In this document: one piece after another, positions 20,166-31,734 of the stretch
How the letters are laid out: the number at the start of each line of letters is the position of its first letter
Position numbering within the stretch: position 1 is the stretch's first letter
DNA from: Datura wrightii
Lineage: Eukaryota; Streptophyta; Magnoliopsida; Solanales; Solanaceae
Assembly (NCBI GenBank): GCA_035772735.1
Contig: JASDFA010000003.1
Coordinates: 104,085,001-104,149,000 of the forward strand
Direction: 5' to 3'
DNA: 64,000 nucleotides
Made by a program: the position numbers and the translations under genes
Notes under the pieces: generated by a model
Told to the model about the DNA's origin: nothing
The model's input: the letters and a program-made list of their open reading frames with translations, nothing else
Databases searched by the model: none

Positions 20166-20298
20166 ACAATTTCCATCATTTTCTTCCTACTTTCTCATTT
20201 CCTCCGCGACCCACACCCAAAATCCCCTTCTCCCCCAATGTGACACGGACCTAGTGATAAAATTTCTTCGAGTTTTCTTCGATTTCATCAAAGTAAAG

Positions 20299-20929
20299 GT
20301 ATGTTCTTGAATTTTTCCTTACTTTTGCTCAAATTTTTGATTCTTGAACATGTTTGGTGATTAAAACCTTGCCCTAAGTGAAAAATAAGCTTGAATTCAC
20401 TTGAGTTATGATTGAATGATGTTCATAGTATCTTTGTGAGTATATGAACTCAATGATTGCATGTTTTGTTGAAATTCTTGCGAAATTGATAGCTAGGGTT
20501 GAGGATCGAGTAGGAAGAAGATTAAATGCTTTGAAATGTTGATTAATTGGGTTGTGAACATTGGGTGAAGTGAAAGGTATTGTGATTAAGGTTGATTATG
20601 CTAAATTAGAAGTGGGATTTTTGGGAGAATGCAATTGAAGAATTACATAGGTTGTTGAAAAATTGCTAAGTGCTATGATAATGTAATTAAATCGATGGAG
20701 AAATTTGTATTCATTGTACGAAGTCTGAGTAGTACATAGTAATGGTTCCATCGACTTATATGAATGCACTAAGCCTGTTGAACGCTAAGAATAGCAAAGT
20801 CATGAATGTCTTGTCGAATTGTGTTGATTGCGGCTAAAGACTAAGTGTGGGGTGATCCAATTAAACCCAACCTTAGTTGTAGCTAATTATGACTTGCATA
20901 ACATTGGGACTGTATGTTTGAATGTACAG
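20299..20929 (+). other. Candidate leader intron before A2 ORF2
   Basis: Donor AAAG/GTATGT at 20299 and acceptor GAATGTACAG ending at 20929, six bases before the ATG; 631 nt. The donor is the same sequence as in A1. Contains SL1 (20715-20736) and a PPT-like tract (20842-20854). AT-rich, no coding features. Confidence 0.55.
20715..20736 (+). other. SL1 hairpin, A2 copy
   Basis: TGTAC-GAAGTCTGAGTA-GTACA: perfect 5-bp stem around the conserved 12-nt loop. It is inside the candidate leader intron, about 200 nt before the ORF2 start, as in A1. Confidence 0.55.
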
Positions 20930-20934
20930 GAACA

Positions 20935-22155
20935 ATGTCAGGCCGACAAGACAAGGGCAAGGGCGCATCCACATCGGGCGCCAACAGAAAAAGGGTAAGA
21001 TTGGGAACAACAGTTCCAGCAGCACCAGCGGTTCCTAGAGGTCAACGCAGACAATACGGAACCAGATGGGTGAGCGGTGAAGGGAAAAAGTGGTATGCTA
21101 AACATAAATAAACCAAATACTTCCTGGAAGAGAAGATAGCACGGGAACCGCTGGCACAAGAATTCCCGCGGATTGTAAATCGGATTGACACCGTTGGGCA
21201 AAACTTCATTTTCAAAGAGCCCAGGGAGTGAAATCTTCATCTTATCCGGGAGTTCTATGCAAATTGGAACCCGACCTTACGCAGCCACACCATAAATATC
21301 AGAGGGCAGGTTGTCACTTTTGAGCCCCACCACTTGAATGCAATCCTTGGGGCGCGGGGCACAGACGCTCATGTCCTCCATCAGCTGAACATCACTCCAC
21401 CCTACGCAGACATCAGATGCACCTTATGTGGAGCCCGATCGACAGCCAGGTGGGGTAGGCACAACGAGAGGGGCTACTATTAGACATTGCCCTACTCTCG
21501 GATGAACCGGGAGGCCCGGATTTGGTTGAAAATTGTGTGTTCATGGCTGATCCTGGGGGTGCACATGATAGATGTCACCTGGGATAGAGTTTGTCTAGTG
21601 TATGCCCTGATGAAGGGGCTAGAAATCAATGTAGGGGCGGTGATCATCTCCACCATGAAGAGAGCCCAACTGCATCAGGGGCATAGATATGGGTTCGGTG
21701 GTCTTCTTACCACGTTCTTGAGGGGCCACGATATTGAGGAAGAGGCCCTAGATTACATCCCACAGATCGACCGGCGTGCCTTGGATGTCACCAAAACCAA
21801 GGCACCTAACACTACTTTTAGGTCGGTACTCACACTAGCCGAGCGACATGCTCGGGATGATCAGTACATGGCCCGCATGTACGGGATGCAGATATTGCAG
21901 CTGCGCATTAGAGGACGGCCCGCAACGGAGGATGAGCTATGGTAGCTCGAGTTGGATTACCCATTCAACGAGAATGCCCGAGCTTTATGAAGAGTTGGGC
22001 CCGCATTTATGGAGCTCGTGGATGATGATGTCCTTACCGATGAGGAGACACACCGGGAGGACTCAGATGTTGAGTCGGACGAGGACGGCGGGGGCGATTC
22101 TGACATGGGCGACAAAGCACTAGCACCTGATAAAGAAGTTGAATACTTTGATTGA
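20935..22155 (+). pseudogene. A2 ORF2 (Athila plant transposon protein), five in-frame stops
   Basis: A single frame of 407 codons from ATG 20935 to TGA 22155 with no frameshift, interrupted by stops at about 21109, 21229, 21481, 21943 and 21987. Order of landmarks: basic N-terminus, VPRGQRRQYGTRW, EFYANWNPTLRSHTINI, LGARGTDAHVLHQLNITPPY, DIRCTLCGARSTARWG, ALMKGLEINVGAVII, FGGLLTTFLRGHDIEEEALD, then a very acidic tail (DVESDEDGGGDSDMGD). No signal peptide or transmembrane segment. Several stops replace codons that are open in A1 (for example TGC to TGA), consistent with point decay. Function of the family is unknown. Confidence 0.8.
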
Positions 22156-23937
22156 TTAGGGAGTTTCACCACCCAACCTTTGTGATATTTTGAAATTATG
22201 TGAACACTGGGGATAGTGTTTGGCTTAAGTGTGGGGTGGGAGTAGTTAGGTGCTAGCTGTTTTGTTTATGTTTTTGTTTTTGTTTGTTGTGTTTGTGCCA
22301 AATGTGACCTTGTGACTCTGTGTTTTGTGTTTTGTAATTAATTTGGTGTTGTAATGAATGTGGAGCTGCTGTTGTGTTGTGTTGAGCTGCTATTGGTTGT
22401 GTTGTGTAAATATTTTTCAAATTAATACTTTTATCTTTTTCTATCAAAATTTTTTGTTGAATTATGTTGGGTTTCTCGACTTTTGTTTTCGGTGCTTTTA
22501 CCGAGAATAGTCCCATTGAAACAAAGTCGTAGATAGCGATTTTTCCCTATGATGGATGGATGACGACCGTCTTAAGGGAAATGTAGTCGATAGGAGTAGT
22601 TTTTTTTCTTTCTTTTCTTTCTTTTGTTTGTTTCCCAAACGTGTCGCTACTTAATGGTTTGGAATTCTTGTTACGTGTTGTACATGATATTAAGATGCAA
22701 AGGTGATTCGTATGAAGGCATGCAAATGTGTTAAACATGTTGAGATACCTAGGCCATAGAGTTCGATTCGGTGTGATCGAGGCTTAATAGTGAATTCTTG
22801 TAATTAGCTGATTGAAGAGTCTGTGAATATGTCTTGAGTTGAGCATGTGCAATGAGTGTGAGGTGAGGTTTTGACTATTCCATGCTATTTTGAAGTGTCT
22901 AGAACTTGCTTGGTGTGTGTGCTAAACGAAATGAAGGATGTGGATTGTAGGAAAGGATGTAGGCATTTCTTTGAATAAACCGAAAGTTCTCCCTTATCAT
23001 ACCTACCTTGAATGTACATCCTAGTTAGCCCCATTGAGCCTTTAGCCTATTTTTTTCTTTCTTTTAAGAGGTACAAACCGAGCTTAATCCTTTCTTTTCA
23101 TTAGTCGTGAATTTGTTCCAAAACTCTTAAGTGCTTAAGAAAAACAATTTTCCCACAGTGTAAAGGAGTGAGAATTGTGAAACAGAAGGAAAGCGGAAGT
23201 TGTGAAAGTTAAAGAAAAGGTCAAAGGTGCACTTGTTGAAATAAAAAAATAAATATGCATAACTACTCTTTGCTAGTAAGTCGAGTGTTCTTAAAGAAAT
23301 GGGAACAAAAACAAAGAAAAAAAATTTCAAGAATGAGAGGATGGAGGAGGAAGCAATGCCCGTGATGAAGGTGGGATGTATTGAAAAACGCTTAAGGAAG
23401 CTAGTTGCTATTAATGGTTAGCCCAGTATTTACTAGGTCCTTAGCTTACATTACAACCCATTAAGTCCTACGTGATCTTACATCACGCATCCTTATATTA
23501 GTGGAGTAAAACACTAGGGGAAAGCTTATGGTTCATGACATGATGCATGTGAATTCTTTGGGAGAGAGAGCGAAATCGTATTCATTACCCCTACATGTAG
23601 TGCTTTGGAAATCATATGATGGAAAATGGGGTAATTCTCTTGTGTTGTGAGGGCACATGCTTGACGAGAGATAAAATTTCATGTCGGATGTCTTGATCAG
23701 TTGATTTGCACGAGTTTGCCAAGATCGAGAATCGATTCTTGAGCTTAGGAGATCTTAATGTGGTGTACTTCATTGTACTAATGAGACCATGCATGTTTTC
23801 TTGATGATTTGCTGTTTTAAATAATCTGTATAGCCGTAGCTTGAATGGTCGAGCCAAATTAGCTATGCGTGGGTGTCAATTGCATGAGATGTGAGTGTAT
23901 TGTTCGAGGACGAACAAGGTTTTAAGTGTGGGGTAAG
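22156..23937 (+). other. A2 3' UTR with polypurine tracts
   Basis: No gene. It holds a PPT-like tract at 22225-22241 (TTAAGTGTGGGGTGGGA), TTTGTTTTCGGTGCTTTT at about 22482, the conserved GATGGATGGATGACGA plus CCGTCTTAAGGG at 22551-22579 (shared with C1 3' UTR), and the true PPT TTTAAGTGTGGGGTAAG at 23921-23937 immediately before the 3' LTR, preceded by TGTTCGAGGACGAACA. The rest is AT-rich sequence without features. Confidence 0.75.
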
Positions 23938-24117
23938 TGATCTTGGGCAGAATTGCATGCCCAAGTGATACGCAAATGCTTCATTTCTACTTGTTTATCT
24001 AGTGTTATGTGTACATTCTCATGGGATTCTTAGTTAAATGTGAATTTATACTAACCAACATGATTAGTGTTGTTTTGCAGGTAAAAGGAAATTTTGCAAG
24101 CTAATATATATGTTGGT
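23938..24117 (+). repeat. A2 3' LTR, segment 1
   Basis: Starts TGATCTTGGGCAGAATTGC like the 5' LTR and breaks at ATGTTGGT, where T1 is inserted with TSD TTGGT (24113-24117 and 34148-34152). Confidence 0.93.
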
Positions 24118-25614
24118 TGTTACACCTCGTAAATTCTCGACATGTAGATGGCTTATTCGCATGTTGGTCAAGAGTTTTTAAATGCCATACATGCTAGGAA
24201 AAGGCCCAGGGAAAGACCGGATAAGAAATCCGTCGAACCATCGTGGAAGGAGTCGGGTCAGAGCCCCTCCGCGATGGCAACATGCCACGGAGGGAGGGCC
24301 TCCGCATTGGCTCCGTGTCACAGAGGCCCTGTCCAGGCCCAAGTATATATGCCTCCAAACTTCGTTTTTTTATTAAAATTCCTTATAATTTCCAGTGAAA
24401 AACAGAGAGTAATCAGAGAGAAGGGGGAACGAAGATCTTCTACTAATATTCGTTTGATTACGCCGCCAAACGCGGTCCAAACTCAAATTAATCGTAGATA
24501 TCGAGGTATTAAGCAGCAAAGAGCATTCCTACGGGTTTAGTTTCATGAAATTCAGCCGGCGAATCATCGTGCTACCGAACTAAGTTAAGTGGAATTGATC
24601 CAAATTAGTGTCAGTATACTCCTAGCCCTAAAGTGAGTATTTCTCCCTTCTGGACTTTCGAGAAATAGCGAGTTCTCGACCATTTTTTGATAAGCCAAAG
24701 TTTGGGGCATATATATTTTGAAAGTGATGTTTTCTTCCAGAATATTAGCGTATTTATCTCTAATTGATATGTATATTAATGCAGTTGGGAGAAATAGCAG
24801 AAATACTGATCGAACTACGCCAGTTAGTCGAGAACTCCGAAGCGAAGGTATGTAAAGCTAATTCCTTCGGCAAGTTAGTAATTCAATACAGTAAATAGCG
24901 TGATGTATAGAAGAAAGAACTCAAAAGTCAAGAATTGAGTCCAATTTGAATTTAGCAAGCATGTTTTATGATATTATTATATATATTCAGAATAAAAGTT
25001 AGTAAAGCAATATCAGACAGTCAAATAATATCCCAGATACAGTATAGTTTAGTATGAGAATCAGTATAACACAGAAAAGAGTTCAGAATGAGAAATCAGA
25101 GTACATATAGTATTTTCAATTTAAACATGCTTGCTATATGTGATTATTATTTGTTGAGACCTGTTTGTGTTATGAGGGCACCCTTTGAGTGTCCTCGCCG
25201 CCCCTGGGTTGGTAATTGTGTCGACCCACCGTGAGGGTGGGGATACGCCACTCCAACGAGTGGTATGCCATCCGTAGTAGGACGAAGATGGGATGGAGCA
25301 TTCCCCATATCAGGCTAATCAGCATAGCATTATAGCTTACCCTATTGTGCTCTTGCACCAACGGGGCAAATTACAGATACAGATACAGATACAGATTACA
25401 GTTTACAGTACAGGAGTCCTTCGCGCTCAGACACAGTTATTTATATCAGAGGCCATAGCCCAAGCTGGAGACCCAGGGGGCCGGTAGAGGTGCTCGTAGT
25501 TAGTAGACGAGTGGAGTGATTTATTTTTTGATGGTTTTAACCCGTGTAGGGGTATATAGATTGTGTGTTGGTTGGCACCTTCCGTCTTATGGGGGCTGGT
25601 ATAGGTTCTTGTGT

Positions 25615-25648
<34 letters not shown>

Positions 25649-26465
25649 CATGATATCTATTAGTTGATAGACAGCAGGTCGCCATGACGACAGGTATGAT
25701 TCTACCTTACCTTCAGTACAGATAAGCCTATTCTAGATCCTACTAGTTCAGACAGTTTTAGATACTTCCTGCTATTCAGAATTTACTAGCATTGTTGTTT
25801 ATATTCAGTTATGTTCAGTTTGCTTTGCATACTCGGTACCAGTGGTACTGACCCCCGTTTGGGGCGCTGCATTACTTGCCTGCAGGTACTCGTAGACGAG
25901 GAGTCGATCCCTCGTGATTCCAGCCAGCTCATTGAGTCATCAGCTCCTGTCATCCGGAGCTAGACAGCTAGAGGTCTATTTCCTTTTCTTTTGTTGTATA
26001 GTACGGGTAGGTCGGGGCCCTATCCCGACCATCTTATCAGTATTCTTAGAGGCTTGCAGATGGTGTGTATATCTCCCTATGGTTAGTTATGCTGGTCGTG
26101 TGTGGCCGTGCGTTTGTTTAGCTGTTTAGTATGGTTGTTTATGTTGGTCATGTGGGGCCGTATCTAGTTGGTAGTGGTGACCTTGCCGGTCACGTAGATG
26201 TTCAGCATTTGTTATATTGAGTTAGAGATAACTAGACAGCATGGTGGCCTTGTCGACCTGCATAGGTTAGCTGATATTACAGTATAGGTGGCTATAGGTC
26301 CTGTCAGCCGGAGGCTGTATTTGCAGCCGTTATATAGCCCGTTGATTCCATGAAGTTGAGTTAGAGCCAGCCAGGCACCAGATGTGCTTAGGCTCAGTAG
26401 TCTAGCAGTTCAGGTCCTAATAGGGCACCAAGTGCCAATCATACCCCCCAAGGCGGGGCGTGACA
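24118..26465 (+). repeat. T1 5' LTR
   Basis: 2348 bp, TGTTACACCTCG to GGCGGGGCGTGACA. CTCCGCGATGG, ATGCCACGGAGG and CTCCGTGTCACAGAGG units (24265-24330) precede TATATAT at 24344-24350. Contains CAGATA hexamer repeats near 25375 and a (TA)n tract at 25615-25648. Confidence 0.93.
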
Positions 26466-26469
26466 AACT

Positions 26470-26484
26470 TGGTATCAGAGCAGG
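26470..26484 (+). other. T1 primer binding site
   Basis: TGGTATCAGAGCAGG four bases after the LTR end; complementary to the 3' end of initiator tRNA-Met, the usual primer of plant chromoviruses. Confidence 0.88.
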
Positions 26485-26680
26485 TCGTGTCCCAGGGAGT
26501 CTGCAAGCCGTGCTAAGTAGAGTCTTGTCTATGGATGTATTGTGCAAAACATACTATAGGCAGGAGGCTGCAAGGCATAATAAGATGGTTACTCTTTCTT
26601 CATATTCAATCGTGCCATAGAACAGTACAGTATAGGGTCGAGTTCTTAAAAATTATCATATTCTTTGTCTACAGATAAAA

Positions 26681-27899
26681 ATGGCAGACCAACGACACCC
26701 TACCACAGGTAGAAGGTTGGATACCGCAGCAGGAGAAGGCACCAGCAGGATGCCTCAACTTTATTTAGAATCAGCCCGATCTGAGGGCGATATAGAGGCA
26801 TCATCACAGCCTTCTCACCAGTCCCCATCTCATCAGGAGCCATTCGGAACGACACCGCCTCTGATAGCTCCTGTACCTATACCGTCCGACCAGGAAGTTC
26901 ACAGTGCAGTTGTTATGTTGGTACAAATGATGGCCACTCAGCGCCAGTCACTTCCACCTGTAACAGCAGAGCCATCAGGTGGATATGGCAGTTTGAGGGT
27001 CAGGGAATTTTTGGCATTGGGTCCCCCACGTTCATAGGGTCAGATCAGGCAGAGGACCCCTAGGATTTCCTAGATCAGACGCAGAGAATCTTCCGGGTCA
27101 TGCATGTGACACTTACAGAATTAGTTGAGTTAGCAGTATTCCAGTTGCGAGACATAGCTGTATTATGGTACGAGAGCTGGGAAAGGTCTCGAGGGAGAGA
27201 TGTTGCCCCTCCGACCTGGTCCAGCTTCTCGGAGGCCTTCCTGGATCGTTATTTGCCACGGGAGACCAGGAAGTCCCGGATGGATCAGTTTTTGCACTTG
27301 GAGCAGAGGGTGAGGAGTGTACGAGAATATGCCCTACAGTTTGACTCCTTAGCTCGCTATGCTCCCGCTTTTGTGGACACCATGCCATCCAGAGTCCACC
27401 GGTTTATTATGGGTCTGAACCCAGAATACATTGAGGCTTGCATCACAGCTACATTATGGGAAGATATGGACATTTCCCGGGTGTAGGCCTTTGCCCAGAC
27501 TATTGAGGGCCTTAGAAAGCGGCAACAGGACAGTAGACAGACAAATCAGGAGCAGCGCCGTAGGGATAGATCAGATGATATACAGAGCGAGATTTAGAGA
27601 GGACACAGGCCCTGGTTGTCAGACAGCCCCCTAGACCCCTACCTCCACCACAACAGCAAGGGGGTAGATTTATTCGTCGAGGGCAGTCAGAGTCTGGTGG
27701 CAGTTCTCAAACGGTGGATTCACCTCAGTAGAGGAGGGTAGAGGAGAGCAGATACACACCCCCCACCCTGCCGTATTTGCAGTCGACCTCACATTGGAGC
27801 TTCTAGATATGGCTCCTCATGATGTTATATATGCGGGCAGGAGGGGCACTTGATGAAAGATTGTCCGGCTAGGGGGCAAGGTAGCGAGATAGCCAGGAT
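26681..27899 (+). pseudogene. gag: T1 gag, decayed
   Basis: ATG 26681 (MADQRHPTTGRR). The first open part ends TAG at 27035; a frameshift leads to 27100-27486, which has the Gag core (VFQLRDIAVLWYESWERS, SFSEAFLDRYLPRE, MDQFLHLEQRVRSVREY, RVHRFIMGLNPEY). After TAG 27484 the Q/R-rich part has more shifts. A complete CCHC knuckle, CYICGQEGHLMKDCP, is readable at about 27823-27867. Gag forms the particle and packages RNA. Confidence 0.85.
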
Positions 27900-29870
27900 A
27901 TGGGATATGCAGGGCCACGAGCTCCAGTAGCCTCGGCAGGGTGTAGGCCCTCAGGTTCAGCAGGTAGAGGCCGAGGTAGAATAGGAGCCTCTAGTTCAGG
28001 TACGGGCTCAAGCCATACCTATGCATTACCAGGGATACAGGACTCAAAGGCGTCTCCAGATGTGGTAAAAGGTATGATGACTATTTGCTCATGCCCTGCT
28101 TATCTACTGATTGATCCAGGGTCCACTTTGTCCTATGTTACCCCATTTGTGGCTCGAAAGTTTAGTGTTGCACCAAAATTGTTACAGCAGCCCTTCTTAG
28201 TATCTACACCTGTCGGTGACTCCATTATAGCTAGCAAAATTTATCGAGGGTGTACAGTAGAGGTTGCTGATCGTCAGACTACAGTAGACCTGGTAGAACT
28301 AGAGATGATTGATTTCGATGCCATTATGGGTATGGCTTGGTTGGTGCCACGCTATGCCAACATAGAATGTTGGACCAAGACGGTCCGATTGCACTTTCCA
28401 GGGGAGACGGTGCGAGAGTGGAAGGGCAGCACAGCTACGCTAAAAGGTAGGTTTATTTCCTACCTTCAGGCGAGGAAGTTGATAGCTAAGGGCTGTATTT
28501 ACCACCTAGTCAGGGTTCAGGATGTTCGGGTAGAGTCTCCGACACTCCAGTCTAGTCCAGTGTTGAATGAATTCCCTGATGTATTTTCAAATGAGCTACC
28601 TGGTATTCCCCCAGAAAGGGAAATAGATTTTGCAATCGACTTGCTACTAGGCACTCAACCCATATCAATCCCTCCATATCGTATGGCTCCTGTTGAACTC
28701 AGAGAATTAAAGGAGCAGCCGAAGGATCTGTTAGATAAGGGCTTTATCAGGTCGAGTACTTCACCGTGGGGTGCACCAGTTCTATTTGTGAGAAAGAAGG
28801 ATGGCTCGCTCCGCATGTGTATAGATTATCGGCAGCTGAATAAAGTTACAGTAAAGAATAAGTATCCGTTTCCTAGAATAGATGATTTGTTTGATCAGCT
28901 ACAAGGGGCCAGATATTTCTCCAAGATTGACTTATGGTCCGGATATCAGCAGGTTCGAGTTCATGAAAGAGACATTCCTAAAACCACCTTCAGGACCCGA
29001 TATGGCCACTTTGAATTCTTAGTTATGTCCTTTGGGTTGACGAATGCCCCAGCAGTATTTATGGACCTGATGAATAGCACCTTCAGACCATACCTGGACC
29101 TATTCGTGATAGTATTTATCGATGATATTCTGGTGTATTATCGCTCTAAGGCAGACCACCAGGCTCATTTACAGATAGTGCTCCAGATTCTTAGGGACCG
29201 CCAGTTATATGCTAAGTTCTACAAATGTGAATTCTAGTTGAGCTCAGTAGCTTTCTTGGGGCATGTTGTGTCAGATGCTGGTATACAGGTTGACGCGCAG
29301 AAGATAGAAGCAGTCAAAACATGGCCTAGACCTACCACTCCGACTGAAGTCCGCAGTTTTCTGGGATTAGCGGGATATTACAGAAGATTTGTTGAGGGAT
29401 TCTCCACTATAGCGGCACCTCTGACTCAGCTGACGCAGAAAACAGTAAAGTTTCAGTGGACAGAGGCGTGTGACCAGAGTTTCCAAGAATTAAAAGACAG
29501 ATTAACCTCCGCTCCAGTGTTAGCATTACCGGAAGGTACAGAAGGTTATTCAGTATATTGTGATGCATCAGGTATTGGGTTGGGTTGTGTGTTGATGAAG
29601 CACGGTAAAGTGATTGCGTATGCTTCCAGACAGCTGAGGAAACACGAAAAGAATTACCCTACCCACGACCTGGAGTTAGCCGCAGTGATCCACGCCTTAA
29701 AGATATGGAGACATTACTTGTATGGCGTCCATGTGGATATTTTCACAGATCATAAGAGCCTACAGTATATCTTCACCCAGAGGGAGTTGAATTTGCGACA
29801 GCATCACTGGTTGGAGTTACTGAAAGATTATGACGTGAACATCTGTATCATCCGAAAAAATCCAATGTAG
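27900..29870 (+). pseudogene. pol: T1 protease, reverse transcriptase and RNase H
   Basis: 27900-29237 is a 445-codon open stretch. Protease: LIDPGSTLSYVTPF at about residue 70, LVELEMIDFDAIMGM. RT: EREIDFAIDLLLGTQPI, SPWGAPVLFVRKKDGSLRMC, IDYRQLNKVTVKNKYPFPRI, FSKIDLWSGYQQVRV, YGHFEFLVMSFGLTNAP and catalytic VFIDDILVYY. A TAG at 29235 replaces the Trp of EFWL. RNase H (29238-29870): FLGLAGYYRRFVEGFS, VYCDASGIGLGC, YASRQLRKHEKNYPTHDLEL, DIFTDHKSLQYIF; a 1-nt loss near 29845 shifts the frame before ADALSH. Catalytic residues of all three are present. Confidence 0.9.
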
Positions 29871-31471
29871 TAGCAGATGCTCTCAGCCATAAATCAATGG
29901 GAAGTTTGGCGTATTTGCAGCTCGAGCAGCGGGATTTGGTCAGAGAAATACATCAATTAGCCAGCCTAGCTGTTCATGTAGCAGAAACAGAGGACAATAG
30001 AGCGGTAATTCAGAACACCGCTGTGTCATCATTAGTTGCGGAGGTAAAAGAATGGCAGTATGAAGATCCTGACCTGGTCCATCTTAAGGATGGAATTCAG
30101 CAAGAGGAAGCACTAGATATTCAGATAACTGAGGATGAAGTGCTGCGATGTAAGGGCCGCCTCTGTGTTCCAGATATTTCAGGGCTCAGCCAGCAGATTA
30201 TGAATGAGGTACATTATGCCCGCTATTCTCTCCACCCAGGCGCGATGAAAATGTACCACGATATCAAGGAGAACTACTGGTGACCAAGTATGAAGAGGGA
30301 ACTAGCAGAATTTGTAGCCCAATGTCCTAACTGCCAACAGGTAAAAGCGGAACACCAAAAACCAGGCGGGTTAACTCAGGACATAGTTGTGCCTCTCTGG
30401 AAATGGGAAGCAGTGAACATGGACTTTATAGCAGGATTACCCTGTACAAGACATAGACATGACTCCATTTGGGTAATAGTTGACAGACTGACGAAATCAG
30501 CCCATTTCCTGCCAGTGAAAGCTACTTTCTCTACCGAAGATTACGCCGAATTGTATATTAGAGAAATAGTTAGATTACACGGTGTTCCAGTATCTATTAT
30601 CTCTGACAGAGGAGCACAATTTATAGCTAGATTTTGGCAGTCATTTCAGAGAGGTCTGGGAACGCAGATTAATTTGAGCACAGCATTCCACCCTCAGACA
30701 GATGGACAGGCTGAACGCACTATTCAGACGCTCGAGGATATACTACGGGCGTGTGTGCTAGATTTTGGAGGTAGCTGGGACGAGCATTTGCCACTAATTG
30801 AATTTTCTTATAATAATAGCTATCACTCAGCCATCTAGATGGCGCCCTTTGAGGCATTGTATGGGAAAAAATGCAGATCGCCGGTTGGCTGGTTTGAAGT
30901 GGGAGAGTCAGCGCTGATTGGGCCAGATATTATTCAACAGACAGAGGAGAAGGTAAAGCTTATCAGAGAACGCCTACTAACTGCACAGAGCCGCCAGAAA
31001 TCGTATGCTGATGTGCGGCGCAGAGACCTGGAATTTGATGTGAATGACTGGGTATTTCTGAAAGTATCTCCGATAAAAGGGGTGATAAGATTCGGTACGA
31101 GAGGTAAGCTTAGCCCGAGATTCGTTGGGCCTTATCAGATTCGGCGGAGAGTAGGCCGAGTGGCATAAGAATTGAACTTGCCTCCAGAATTAGAGTCTGT
31201 TCATCCAATTTTCCACGTATCTATGCTAAGGAAGTGCATAGGAGACCCTCACAGAGTTGTCCCAGACCAAGACATCCAATTTATGGAAGAGCTGGCCTAT
31301 GAAGAGGTTCTAGTAGCCATCTTAGACAGACAGATTCATAGATTAAGAACGAAAGATATTGCTTCTATCAAGGTGCTGTGACGTAATAGGAACCTAGAAG
31401 AGATGACCTAGGAAGCAGAGGAAGATATGAAAAATCAGATATCCTCATTTGTTCCAAGCCTAGTCAGATAA
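29871..31471 (+). pseudogene. pol: T1 integrase with chromodomain-like tail
   Basis: The frame resumes at about 29860. HHCC domain: HYARYSLHPGAMKMYHD ... CPNCQQVKAEHQ, interrupted by TGA at 30281. Core: NMDFIAGLP, VSIISDRGAQFIARFWQ and DGQAERTIQTLEDIL carry the D, D and E. TAG 30836, TAA 31166, TGA 31379 and TAG 31408 interrupt the C-terminal part (MAPFEALYGKKCRSPVGWFE, ADVRRRDLEFDVNDWVFLKV, HPIFHVSMLRK). The end (AILDRQIHRLRTKDIASIKV, EEMT then TAG, EAEEDM) is the chromodomain-like segment used by Tekay elements for targeting to heterochromatin (family knowledge). Confidence 0.88.
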
Positions 31472-31734
31472 CAGGTATGTTAGTATTATTATTTTATATA
31501 GTGCCTTATAGTATATGTGTAAATGAGGTAGTTGACTCTAGTCTTTTGTGAGATGAATGTTATAGTATTGTGTGGAGTACCTGTATTGGACTTTTCTACT
31601 TTTTAGGTTTTTGAGATAGTCCATATTACAGGGGAAACCCTGCCAAAAAGTTTTCTAGAAATAACTTGAGTAAGTCGAGAATTCTTATAAATAGAAGTTC
31701 ACATTAGAGGACGAATGTTCTTAGGGGGGGAGAA
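31472..31734 (+). other. T1 3' UTR and polypurine tract
   Basis: Contains AGAGGACGAATGTTC and the PPT TTAGGGGGGGAGAA ending directly at the 3' LTR start. No gene. Confidence 0.8.

Noticed and set aside
21848..22123. 91-codon alternative frame at the A2 ORF2 end
   Set aside because: Overlaps the ORF2 frame, which carries the acidic tail; no conservation seen.
25427..25651. Tyr/Ile-rich ORF over the TA repeats
   Set aside because: Produced by the (TA)n tract.
28105..28150. T1 protease judged inactive because the motif is DPGS
   Set aside because: The same DPGS form is in T2, and Tekay-type elements commonly show it as far as I recall, so it is not evidence of inactivation.
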